DNA of 40,457 nucleotides from Microcaldota archaeon (GTDB lineage Archaea > Micrarchaeota > Micrarchaeia > Micrarchaeales > CABMGC01): NCBI GenBank assembly GCA_021848025.1, contig JAJZND010000014.1, positions 1 to 40,457 on the forward strand. Reading direction: 5' to 3'. Positions 29,084 through 38,064 of this stretch are shown piece by piece; positions within the stretch are counted from its first letter, which is position 1; each line of letters begins with the position of its first letter. Below the pieces are notes generated by a model. The model searched no databases and was not told the DNA's origin. It saw only the letters and a program-made list of their open reading frames with translations. A program made the translations under genes and the position numbers.

Positions 29084-30640
29084 TTAGTCTGCTATTCCTG
29101 TTTCTCTGCCTGAAATCGCATCAATAGTGAAGATACGCACTTTGCCACCTCCCCTGAGGGTTATTTTATACAGGGGCAGCGAAACCGGCTCGATGCTTAT
29201 TATCGATGATCCAGGGTATAAGTTTGATATGAACTTTTTGACATCCTGCTCTTTTGGCTGATTGCCTATTATCTGTTGTTTGGATACCTTCTTCTCTTCA
29301 AGCAAGGGTTTTTCTCTGATTAAATATCTTCTGTAATCATATGAAACCACGTTATCCTTGATTTCGGTGATGAAGCCTTTGCTCTCCAGCCCGATTATGG
29401 CTTTATCAAATGCCTCGTCATCTAGCTTTGACTGCTTTTGTGCTTTTCTTATGTTGGCTTTCCCTCGTGCTGCAATAACATATAATAACCTGGCCTCGTT
29501 CTCATTTAGCCGTGCATTGCTCTTAAATTTAGGTCTGATGAGTTCAAGTTTTTTATTTACGTTAAGGATACATCCGCTGCTGTTGATTAATACACCGTAT
29601 TCTTTATACTCATTGCGTCTTCCAGTCCCAATCCTGATAGAGCATAATGCCATCTGCAGATACCTGCTCTCTATTGAATCCAAAGACTCTGCTTCCCCTC
29701 CGAATAAAACGAACCTCTTTTTCAGCATCTTTCTGGCGAATGATTCTGCATCCTGCTGTGAAACTTTTGGGAATATCGCATTGACTTTGGTGCTGGCTCC
29801 TATTTCTTTAGGCGTTCTTGGCAGAGTAGGCACTTTATTTTTTTTCTCGAGCTGCTCTACTATGGTACTCATCATTTCACTTGGAGCTTTGTATGTGCCT
29901 ACCAACGGAGTCGAGCCGATGTGTTTGACTAATCTGCTTTTAACAGAAAAAACGCCTTGGTAATCTATGCCAAATGGTATGAACTCCCCTACTTTAAGGT
30001 TTACCAGTTTATTGAGTTCCTGCTTGTTTTCAAATAGTATGTCTACAGCTTTTACATCGTTATTTATGGTAAGTTTACCTATAAAGCCATAGGAGCACTG
30101 GGCAAGAACATTCTTGCTTATATTAGCAGGCCTTTGAGTGGCCACAATAAGGCCTATCCCTCTCTTCCTGCCCCTCACGCTTATCTCTTCAAGCATATTC
30201 CTGGATTTATGCACAACCTGAGGCGCAAGCTTGTCCGCCTCTTCAACTATAACAAGATATGGCCTCCTTACCGCGCTTTCTAATTCATACAGTGAATTCA
30301 ATGCCCTGTCTACCAGATCTTCTTTATCCAAAGCGTCAGATATGTCTAAGACTACAGGGATGTCATTTTGAATGCTTGATGAGAAGAGTTTAGCAAAATC
30401 TATATCGGTTTTTATATCGCCAGTAGTTCCTACAACCAACACTTCAAACATGCTCTTGAGAGAGGAATATTCTCCCTCGGTATCTATAATGCAGAATGGC
30501 GCATGGAGCCGGCAGAGCTCTTCTGCTATAACTCCTATAAGGAACGACTTTCCTGAACCGCTTTGTCCTATCACGCACCCCCTCCCGGTCATAACAGACT
30601 GCAGATCCACATTTACATCTGTTCCGATGTTAAGTTGCAT
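29084..30640 (-). CDS. HerA/DUF87-like ATPase (HerA-FtsK superfamily), divergent from the T4SS-like operon
   Basis: Walker A GQSGSGKSF, IIDTEGEYSSL, Walker B YLVIVEEADKL, RGRKRGIGLIVATQRPANISK sensor segment. Confidence 0.87.
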   Translation of the reverse strand: MQLNIGTDVNVDLQSVMTGRGCVIGQSGSGKSFLIGVIAEELCRLHAPFCIIDTEGEYSSLKSMFEVLVVGTTGDIKTDIDFAKLFSSSIQNDIPVVLDISDALDKEDLVDRALNSLYELESAVRRPYLVIVEEADKLAPQVVHKSRNMLEEISVRGRKRGIGLIVATQRPANISKNVLAQCSYGFIGKLTINNDVKAVDILFENKQELNKLVNLKVGEFIPFGIDYQGVFSVKSRLVKHIGSTPLVGTYKAPSEMMSTIVEQLEKKNKVPTLPRTPKEIGASTKVNAIFPKVSQQDAESFARKMLKKRFVLFGGEAESLDSIESRYLQMALCSIRIGTGRRNEYKEYGVLINSSGCILNVNKKLELIRPKFKSNARLNENEARLLYVIAARGKANIRKAQKQSKLDDEAFDKAIIGLESKGFITEIKDNVVSYDYRRYLIREKPLLEEKKVSKQQIIGNQPKEQDVKKFISNLYPGSSIISIEPVSLPLYKITLRGGGKVRIFTIDAISGRETGIAD

Positions 30641-30713
30641 GTATCCTACTAAGAGTCAAACATCTTTAAGCGTTACTCGGCGCTTTTATGATGCGGATGC
30701 CTCAAAAACGCAA

Positions 30714-30735
30714 GCTTTAAATATTTATTTAAGTA
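30714..30735 (+). promoter_or_regulatory. TATA-like promoter region of the T4SS-like operon
   Basis: gctttaaatatttatttaag ~35-55 bp before the pilin-candidate ATG, in the divergent intergenic region. Confidence 0.4.
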
Positions 30736-30768
30736 TATAATCTTTTACTAAAGTAAATAGTTGGTAAT

Positions 30769-31101
30769 ATGAGTATAAACATATCTACTGGAAATCGGCA
30801 GCTTTATGCGTTTGCCCTATCTTTAGGATTAGTCGCCCTAAACGTCATAAACACGCTTAATTATATACAGAGGGTGCTGGTAAATGTTGGGCCTGTACTG
30901 AGCGCAGTACTTTTTATTCTGGCCGGAGTCTTTTATGCTGTAGGGCAATTATTTCCTTCGACCAAAAGGGCTAATTTCCACAGTGCTGCTATAGATATAA
31001 TAGTTGGAGCGATAGTGGTTGCAGTATTATCTGTAGCATCGACAAGCCTAGCTGTCGCTTCGACTCAGCTTTTAACTAATGTCACAGCTAACACGGTGTA
31101 A
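30769..31101 (+). CDS. VirB2/TrbC-like (CedA1/TedC-like) pilin candidate
   Basis: 110 aa: hydrophobic signal-like segment, TM helix, short basic loop (FPSTKRANFH), second TM helix; first gene before a VirB6-like protein. Confidence 0.55.
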   Translation: MSINISTGNRQLYAFALSLGLVALNVINTLNYIQRVLVNVGPVLSAVLFILAGVFYAVGQLFPSTKRANFHSAAIDIIVGAIVVAVLSVASTSLAVASTQLLTNVTANTV

Positions 31102-31103
31102 AA

Positions 31104-32147
31104 TTGAGTTTCTTGAGTTTCCAGGAGTATTCAATAGTTACATCATTAATAGCAATAATGCTTGCAGTTAGCGGGATATCCTTGGGTTTAGGCTATGCAT
31201 TAAATGAAAAGCGGCTTAAGGATTTTGGAAGGGACTGGATCATCGAATCAGTATTGAATGGCGCCTTGGTAGGGGGGCTAATAATATTATTTTCAAATGG
31301 AGGGATAATAAGCAATATAATATATTCAATCACTGTAAGCAATGGGACAAGTATAAGTTGCCAGAATTTTATGCAAAATAATGCCGCCTTGTGCCTTGCT
31401 TACGACTATTTAGTTGGTACGGGCAGCTATACAGTATTTGGAGTGCAGCATAATTCTGTTCTTACAAGTACAGCAACATTGACAACAGGGCTGTTAGGCA
31501 TAAATGTACTATTGGGTATTATCGGGTCCTTAAACATAGGTTTTGGATTTGTTAATATCTCGTTTAGCTCCCTCGTGATGCCGCTTATGAATGAAATACA
31601 GTACTTTATAAAATTATTAACAACGATTATGATAGGCATAACTGTCCAAGCGGCATTGCTAATAGCCGTATCTACTGCCACTTTGACGCTTATATTGCCT
31701 GCGGGAATAATTGCCAGGTCTTTTTATCCTACAAAAAAAGTCGGAGCATTCCTGCTGGCGCTAGGAATCGGATTATATACTGTTTTTCCACTATCTTATC
31801 TTTTTGATGCCGTATTGGCGAATAATTTATCTTTAAACGTAGAGAGCAGCAGCATTATTCAAATAACAGGCCAGGCGCAAAACCTGCAAAATAGCATGAC
31901 ACAGGCAACAGAATATAGTAATCAAAGCCATGTCGGCACATACATTCAGCCGATAATTAACGCGGCTTCAACTTTAGGCGATTCTATATCAAATATATTG
32001 AGTGGGCTGATTTTAGATGTTTCATACTTCATAATTTACTCCTTTGTCCTTCCAGCATTTAGCTTGGTGGTTACAGGAATTTCAGTTAGGGAGCTTACAC
32101 AGGTTTTAGGAGCAGATGTAAATTTGAACTGGCTTAGCATGCTGTGA
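31104..32147 (+). CDS. VirB6/CedA-like polytopic membrane protein
   Basis: 347 aa, multiple TMs; central TLILPAGIIARSFYPTKKVGAFLLALGIGLYTVFPLSYLF resembles the CedA-type core as I recall it. Confidence 0.55.
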   Translation: MSFLSFQEYSIVTSLIAIMLAVSGISLGLGYALNEKRLKDFGRDWIIESVLNGALVGGLIILFSNGGIISNIIYSITVSNGTSISCQNFMQNNAALCLAYDYLVGTGSYTVFGVQHNSVLTSTATLTTGLLGINVLLGIIGSLNIGFGFVNISFSSLVMPLMNEIQYFIKLLTTIMIGITVQAALLIAVSTATLTLILPAGIIARSFYPTKKVGAFLLALGIGLYTVFPLSYLFDAVLANNLSLNVESSSIIQITGQAQNLQNSMTQATEYSNQSHVGTYIQPIINAASTLGDSISNILSGLILDVSYFIIYSFVLPAFSLVVTGISVRELTQVLGADVNLNWLSML

Positions 32148-32151
32148 CGTT

Positions 32152-32871
32152 ATGGCTGATGAACAATTTGGTAGAAAGGTTTACTCTTATATTTTCTATG
32201 TATTTGCAATTATAGTCTTCTTTACATGCTTGCTTTTAAATCATACGTGGCTTGTTCTGGTATCTTCTGCATTGCTTTTATTAGCTGCCTTATACTTTAA
32301 TAGCGGGCACATAATAAACAATCTTCTAATTAGAAAGTCAAAAATAGTTGAGGTGGCGGGGACACTTAAACTAAGTACAGAAACCAAATCAGTGTTTAGG
32401 AAATTGGGCAGTAAATACGTAAGTTATTCGGTGGCTATTCTCTCTTATGATAGAGGATATAATTTTTCTCAGGAAGCCTTTGCATCCTTTATAAGGAGTA
32501 TAGATGAGCCATTCGAGTTTTCTATAGCACTAGAACAACTAGATACACAAAAACTAATGGAAAACGTTGAGACAAAAATTAGAATGAAGGAACTTAGCCT
32601 AAAGAAAATAGGCTCTGCAAAATATGACCAGATTTCCAGGATAAAGAGAGACATTGACGTATTAAATAATGAACTAGGCCGCCTGCGCGATAATCACAAA
32701 AATTTCAATTTGATCATAAGGCTGAAATCTTATGCAGAATCATACAGCGGCCTTGAGGCTGCAAGAGCTTCTATAAGAAACCTAGAAAAACTATGCATTT
32801 CTTTCTCTTCGTCTTTAGGCGTGAGTTACAGGATAGTGGAGGGAGAAGAACTTTTATGGGTTGCCTGGTGA
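32152..32871 (+). CDS. VirB3-like 2-TM segment plus VirB4 N-terminal-domain-like protein
   Basis: 239 aa: N-terminal TM pair, then FASFIRSIDEPFEFSIALEQLD…RDIDVLNNELGRL…NLIIRLKSYAES…LEKLCISFSSSLGVSYRIVEGEELL, matching VirB4/TraE NTD layout. Confidence 0.55.
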   Translation: MADEQFGRKVYSYIFYVFAIIVFFTCLLLNHTWLVLVSSALLLLAALYFNSGHIINNLLIRKSKIVEVAGTLKLSTETKSVFRKLGSKYVSYSVAILSYDRGYNFSQEAFASFIRSIDEPFEFSIALEQLDTQKLMENVETKIRMKELSLKKIGSAKYDQISRIKRDIDVLNNELGRLRDNHKNFNLIIRLKSYAESYSGLEAARASIRNLEKLCISFSSSLGVSYRIVEGEELLWVAW

Positions 32872-33994
32872 ATATATGGCAAATATTAGTTCTGGAATCT
32901 CCGATATATCAAAATTCTTCGATGTACCTATACTTCAGGAGCCAGATTGCATGCAGTACAGCAAGAATAGCTTACTGTTAGGTTTCTCAGAAGCATTGGC
33001 TGCTCCCATATTCTTGGACTTGAAATCAAAAAATAATCCGCACATCTTTGTAACTGGGATGAGCGGCTCAGGGAAAACATATTTGATGAGAAGTCTTATC
33101 TGCAGGCTTAATCTCATGCTTGATTGCCTCGTCGTTGTTATCGACTTTACAGGAGAATACATGGATCTGGTGTCGTATCTGGGCGAAGTGGAGGCGGGTT
33201 CGGAGAACAGCGAATTTATAGAAAAGGCCGATTCAGGAATTGTTTATTTTAACCTAAGGCAATTTAAAGAAGCTGAAAAAATATTGAAGTGCAAGTTTTT
33301 AATACAGAAACTTCTGGAAAAAATGAGGTCTAGGGCCATTAATGAAGAAAGGCAAATGTTTATACTACTTGATGAGGCTTGGAAGATTTTGGGGGAAGAT
33401 GGAGTACTTGAAGCGATAATTAGAGAGGGCAGGAAGTACAATGTTGGGATAATTTTAGCATCTCAGATAATTGAGGATATTGAGGTTTCTGTGCTATCCA
33501 ATATGGCTACACTCTTTATTTTTAGAATTCAGAATCAAGATAGCTTAAAGCGTCTTTCCAATAACTATGGCATAAGTAAAGCTATGCTCCAAAAAATTCA
33601 GAACTTTTCTGTGGGCCAGTGCCTGCTTATTCATCTGGCGAAGAATGGGGACATCGATTTATTGCCTATCAGGAGGATTTTCGGCATTGATATTCACAGT
33701 ACTTTTAAAATTTGTTTTGGTGATGGAAAAATGGATGTGGTAATTGATGATTTCTGCAAGGAAATCTCTAATCTGTGCAAGAAGGATACCTCTGATCTTG
33801 TTTCTAAGATAAGGAAGGAGAAGTCAATAGGCCTGAGTGAACTAATAAAGGAGTTGTTAACATTGAATGCGGAAAGATATGACTTACTGGCTTACCTTAG
33901 GCAGTTAGGCATAAGTGATTCAGACATAGCAGATGGCTTTTCTATGGCGGTAGAGGGTATTTTAAATGAGAATCGTAAGCTATTCCAAGTTTAA
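32861..33994 (+). CDS. VirB4/CedB-like ATPase (ATPase domain only)
   Basis: Walker A GMSGSGKTYL, VVIDFTGEYMDL, Walker B MFILLDEAWKIL, REGRKYNVGIILASQ; overlaps the preceding ORF. Confidence 0.75.
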   Translation: MPGEYMANISSGISDISKFFDVPILQEPDCMQYSKNSLLLGFSEALAAPIFLDLKSKNNPHIFVTGMSGSGKTYLMRSLICRLNLMLDCLVVVIDFTGEYMDLVSYLGEVEAGSENSEFIEKADSGIVYFNLRQFKEAEKILKCKFLIQKLLEKMRSRAINEERQMFILLDEAWKILGEDGVLEAIIREGRKYNVGIILASQIIEDIEVSVLSNMATLFIFRIQNQDSLKRLSNNYGISKAMLQKIQNFSVGQCLLIHLAKNGDIDLLPIRRIFGIDIHSTFKICFGDGKMDVVIDDFCKEISNLCKKDTSDLVSKIRKEKSIGLSELIKELLTLNAERYDLLAYLRQLGISDSDIADGFSMAVEGILNENRKLFQV

Positions 33995-34649
33995 ACTGTA
34001 TTCGAGGATAAGAATCGATGCAAAATTAACCATAACGCAGGATAAGCTCAGGGAAGAGATTGATTTCTTTCCTTACATGAAATCATTGAAATCTAGAGGG
34101 GAGCTGACGTATTCGATAGAGGTAGCTGGAGCTAGTGATCATGCGTATTTCATAGATTTCCAGAATGATTATATAGAATTCTTAATTTTTTCAGAATCAA
34201 CTCCCCAATTCTTTCTGAGAGATGCCATAATAAAGGTGATTTTGATTTTATCAAACCTGAAATCAGTTTATTCCATAGACTATTCAACTTTACTCCCATA
34301 TATACAGCAGACATTATCCGCCGAACAGATATCTGAAGCTAGGAAAATGGCGGGCAGGTCATCTAATTGCAATAGAGACCTTGATCTGGCCTTTTCTAAG
34401 AGAATAATAGAACTGAAAAGACAAAATTCCGCAGCTATGGAATCATTGCTTTTATCAAATAAGAAAGTGGCAAAACTGTTCTCCGAATTTATAATCCAGA
34501 AGAGCGGCAGCGGGTTTTCTCTAGACTCTGCTGCAAAAGAAAACAATTTAAATGAGGCTGAATTGAATGAAGCAGTTGCATATCTGGAAAGCCGTGGATA
34601 CAAAATTTCTAAGCACGGAAACGATCGTATAAATCTGGTGAAAGCATGA
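33966..34649 (+). CDS. T4SS-operon protein of unknown function, winged-helix-like C-terminus
   Basis: 227 aa, overlaps flanking genes at both ends; no recognised family. Confidence 0.6.
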   Translation: MRIVSYSKFKLYSRIRIDAKLTITQDKLREEIDFFPYMKSLKSRGELTYSIEVAGASDHAYFIDFQNDYIEFLIFSESTPQFFLRDAIIKVILILSNLKSVYSIDYSTLLPYIQQTLSAEQISEARKMAGRSSNCNRDLDLAFSKRIIELKRQNSAAMESLLLSNKKVAKLFSEFIIQKSGSGFSLDSAAKENNLNEAELNEAVAYLESRGYKISKHGNDRINLVKA

Positions 34650-35245
34650 TGCTTATATTCCTACCTTTTGCAAAAGAGTTTTTGATACTAGGGGCGGGTT
34701 TACTTTTGATGTTCGTAACAAGAAAATTATCCAAAAGGGCACAGAAATTTGCCATATATGTGGACACCGATACGCTATTTTATAATGATAATCATCTCTT
34801 AATTCAGGAAGGCAGCTATCCGCTGCCTGCTAGATACAATGAATTGACTCTTGGCGGGTTAGATGGTAAATCCGAGATTTTAGGCGCAGATATCTTAGAT
34901 ATTGCAGATATGAAAGTTGATGAGCAGGTATGGAATGGATATTTTTTGAAAAGCGACTTGTTCTACAATGCCGTTTTTGAAAGAATTGCTAGAGACATGT
35001 TGATAACAAAAGGAAAGTTAAATAGGACACATTTAACTGGGGATGGGAAGTTGCAGAAACTTCCAAAAAAAGTTAGTATTTATAACATCTCCCAGATTCA
35101 CATGCTAAAGTTGGACGAAAACGATAAGGTATCTATTCTTCCGAGTAGCTTTGACCTGTTCTTGGAGAAACTGATTTTTTGTGGCAAGTCTTCAATTATT
35201 AATTGGTATTTTTACTCTGTTCAAGGAACGTTTTTGAATGGTTGA
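34646..35245 (+). CDS. single-TM protein with soluble domain, T4SS operon
   Basis: 199 aa, N-terminal TM then RKLSKRAQK (positive-inside), ATGA overlap with the upstream gene. Confidence 0.6.
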   Translation: MMLIFLPFAKEFLILGAGLLLMFVTRKLSKRAQKFAIYVDTDTLFYNDNHLLIQEGSYPLPARYNELTLGGLDGKSEILGADILDIADMKVDEQVWNGYFLKSDLFYNAVFERIARDMLITKGKLNRTHLTGDGKLQKLPKKVSIYNISQIHMLKLDENDKVSILPSSFDLFLEKLIFCGKSSIINWYFYSVQGTFLNG

Positions 35246-35250
35246 TTTTG

Positions 35251-35451
35251 ATGGGACTGGTGCTTGACTTTTTATTGCTAATTATCAGGATAAGCGGGGT
35301 GCTTTCCAGCTTTATAATAGACCTTTTGATTGTGGGCTATTTTATTTCAAGGCCAAAAAATGTTAATCCGATATTGATTAGGTCCCTTTACGGGTTTCTT
35401 GCTCTCTTTTTGGTAACAATATGCACTATGGTGATTTTACCTCTAAAATAG
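35251..35451 (+). CDS. small two-TM membrane protein
   Basis: Hydrophobic ORF; start set at the downstream ATG to reduce overlap (longest ORF starts 35203). Confidence 0.5.
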   Translation: MGLVLDFLLLIIRISGVLSSFIIDLLIVGYFISRPKNVNPILIRSLYGFLALFLVTICTMVILPLK

Positions 35452-35717
35452 ATATAATTTATAGAAGGAGCTTCCGGGTAAACAATGCATTTTACAGTGC
35501 CATTGCGTCTGCAGGAATTGCAGCTTCCATTGCCACAACAATAATAGCATTAGGTGTATCTGCGTATTATGCAATAGAATTATTTTGTATATGGAGTCTA
35601 GTATTTTCACTTGTTTTATTCTATTTTTCGAGATTTTTTATAGCCGAAAATAGAATTATGCTACTGTGCCTTGTCAATATTCTCATAGCATTATTTAGCG
35701 TGCGCATTTTCTGGTGA
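35421..35717 (+). CDS. small membrane protein (VirB3-like candidate)
   Basis: 98 aa, about three hydrophobic segments, directly upstream of the second VirB4/HerA-like ATPase. Confidence 0.5.
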   Translation: MHYGDFTSKIDIIYRRSFRVNNAFYSAIASAGIAASIATTIIALGVSAYYAIELFCIWSLVFSLVLFYFSRFFIAENRIMLLCLVNILIALFSVRIFW

Positions 35718-35730
35718 TCGTACGGATTGT

Positions 35731-37905
35731 TTGATTCCTTATAAAATAATTTCAATACCGGAAAATCTCGATAAAAGGCTTTTCTTAGAATCGATGCTGT
35801 CAGATGGATTTTTACTATATTACGATTTCTTTAACTCAAGCTTGCTGATCTTTGTACGTGATAAAGAGGAGATATCCAGACTAGCAAAGGCATTTGATGG
35901 GTTACTATTTGAAATAGCAGATTGTGAGCCCGAATTGTCAGATTTGGAATATATTACATTTTACGGATCTTCTGAAGATGTACTAGGCACAAGTAATATT
36001 TGTAGAATATTTGAAGGATTTAAAGGGGGCTTATTTTTATCATTCTCCAGAGCGGACTCTATGCACATAAGGCAGATAAAATCAAAAATTGAAAAGCTTA
36101 TGAGCGATAAAGGGGTTAGAATCACCAAAAATGCTGATAGGAATATTTTAGGGTATGGTGGCCATTCTGAACAAAAGGACCTTTATTACGATTCGGAAGA
36201 AAGAAAGATTTACCTTTCAATACTTGATAATCTGGATGAAATATCTTTGAGCAACGGTTTGTCATATAAGGTTTCGATAATATTAAACGGAAATATAGAG
36301 AAATCGATAAGGTACCTCGAGTCTAGGTCTTTCATATTTGAGCACTTTAAGATAACTGCAAGAGATATTGCTTCTCTATTTGACATTGCAAAGAAGACAG
36401 ATGCAATGCCTTTTTCGTATAACTTGGCAGCTGGGTTTTGGGGCTTTCCTGAATCAGTAAAGAGAGAGCACATTATAGAAACGTATAATAAAAAATATGA
36501 AGGCGACTTGCTATTAGGAAAGTGCTTGCACAATTCAGCAAATGAGACTGAAAATAGCTTCTTATTGAGCAGTTCTACGCTAAATTTAGGCACTCTTATG
36601 ACAGGGATGCCTGGAACCGGTAAGACAATGGCTGCAATGAACCTTATATTGCAGATTAAAATGCATGCCTGTAAGCATGTAATAATAGTGTCTCCTACAG
36701 AGGAGTGGTCTGCATTTGGAGCGGAAAATGGAATACAAGTAGTGAACTTGTCCGATGAAAGGCTGAGGATAAATTTCTTTAAGTGCGAGAAGGAACATGA
36801 TATAATTAGATTTTATGAAAATCTGGCAATGCTCTTATCCTCTGCCTCTGATGCCGGACCGTATAAAAGTTCGATGGAGAAGTGCTTACTAGATGCTTTT
36901 AGCAGAATTTATAATGACAATCCAGATCCGGATCCCCAGGAGGTTTATTTTGCAATAGAAGAATCAGTAATAGAACAACATGGGAAAAAGACGCATACAG
37001 GAGTAAAATACACAAAGCATGGAGAGAATATAAAAGCGGCACTGGAAAGCCTCAGACTTATGCTTTTAAAACCACAATTTGCTTATAATGGGGGCTTAAA
37101 TTTTAGCGAGCTGATGAACGAGGGGGTTATTTTTGATCTTTCGCATGTAAGCAACACCATGAAACCATTCTTTTACGCTATGATACTTAATAAGATATAC
37201 GAATTTAGCGATTCATTGGATGTTTATGGTGATAGCAAGCTAAGAATGGTTATAGGGATAGAGGAAGCGCAGTTGATTTTTGAGAATAGCGAAAAATCCG
37301 CTGCGACTACCGACTTAAAGCAGAGAATTCAGGATTTCAGGAAAAAAGGGGTGGGATTGCTATTGATTACCCATGCCGTAACTGACATAAATGTGAGCAT
37401 ACGTAGACTATGTCAAACTAAGTTTTATTTCAGACAGAGCGCAGAGACAGCGAAAGCTGCAGCATCGGACCTGATCTTCAATGAAGACAGATTAGACCAG
37501 GTTATCGATAAGTTGAAGACCATGGGGCAGAAGATCTGTGCGGTAAATTGCATTATCGAAACTCTGGCCGGTAAAACTCCTGACAACTCAGTCTTCATTA
37601 AAACTTCAGATTTCCAGGTTCCTGTAGTAGATTTACAAAAAACGTATAAAAAACATAAAAGAAGAATGGGAAATACAATAGTTAAGATACTTATCCAGAA
37701 TATGCCTGCCAGTGGCATTAAGGCTGAAATCAGATATATAGGTATGCCCATCTTTAAAGGGGAAACAAGTATAGGAGGTATTATATCCACTAACAGGCCG
37801 CTGAAAGACAAGAAGCTTGAATTTATCATATTGAAAGAGAGGGCAAAGGATTGTAAGCATTTTAATATAGTGGGAGGCAGCGAGAGCATAATAAAGATGG
37901 ATTAG
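35731..37905 (+). CDS. second VirB4/HerA-like ATPase (TTG start)
   Basis: 724 aa; Walker A GMPGTGKTMAAM, VIIVSPTEEW, Walker B RMVIGIEEAQLIF, IQDFRKKGVGLLLITHAVTDI; ~250-aa N-terminal domain. Confidence 0.77.
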   Translation: MIPYKIISIPENLDKRLFLESMLSDGFLLYYDFFNSSLLIFVRDKEEISRLAKAFDGLLFEIADCEPELSDLEYITFYGSSEDVLGTSNICRIFEGFKGGLFLSFSRADSMHIRQIKSKIEKLMSDKGVRITKNADRNILGYGGHSEQKDLYYDSEERKIYLSILDNLDEISLSNGLSYKVSIILNGNIEKSIRYLESRSFIFEHFKITARDIASLFDIAKKTDAMPFSYNLAAGFWGFPESVKREHIIETYNKKYEGDLLLGKCLHNSANETENSFLLSSSTLNLGTLMTGMPGTGKTMAAMNLILQIKMHACKHVIIVSPTEEWSAFGAENGIQVVNLSDERLRINFFKCEKEHDIIRFYENLAMLLSSASDAGPYKSSMEKCLLDAFSRIYNDNPDPDPQEVYFAIEESVIEQHGKKTHTGVKYTKHGENIKAALESLRLMLLKPQFAYNGGLNFSELMNEGVIFDLSHVSNTMKPFFYAMILNKIYEFSDSLDVYGDSKLRMVIGIEEAQLIFENSEKSAATTDLKQRIQDFRKKGVGLLLITHAVTDINVSIRRLCQTKFYFRQSAETAKAAASDLIFNEDRLDQVIDKLKTMGQKICAVNCIIETLAGKTPDNSVFIKTSDFQVPVVDLQKTYKKHKRRMGNTIVKILIQNMPASGIKAEIRYIGMPIFKGETSIGGIISTNRPLKDKKLEFIILKERAKDCKHFNIVGGSESIIKMD

Positions 37906-37949
37906 GTTATGCATATACCCGGTTATAAAGCTGGAAGAGGCAAAATCAT

Positions 37950-38022
37950 TAGTCCCGGCCAGATTCGAACTGGCGTACACGGGTCCAAAGCCCGTGGTCC
38001 TTGGCCACTAGACGACGGGACT
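37950..38022 (-). tRNA. tRNA-Gln (anticodon TTG)
   Basis: Reverse strand: AGTCCCG/CGGGACT acceptor, anticodon arm ACGGG-CTTTGGA-CCCGT, T arm GCCAG-TTCGAAT-CTGGC. Confidence 0.93.
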
Positions 38023-38064
38023 GCAGAAGGACATTATAGTATTTACGTTGCTTGATTATTAAAG

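Noticed and set aside
29358-29963. 201-aa plus-strand ORF opposite the HerA-like gene
   Set aside because: Shadow ORF; HerA Walker motifs are on the minus strand.
37425-37889. 154-aa minus-strand ORF inside the second VirB4/HerA-like gene
   Set aside because: Antisense to a motif-supported CDS, no independent evidence.
37950-38022. Clear attL/attR duplication of the tRNA-Gln 3' end marking an integrated element
   Set aside because: No second copy of the tRNA 3' segment was spotted on the left flank of the T4SS-like operon.
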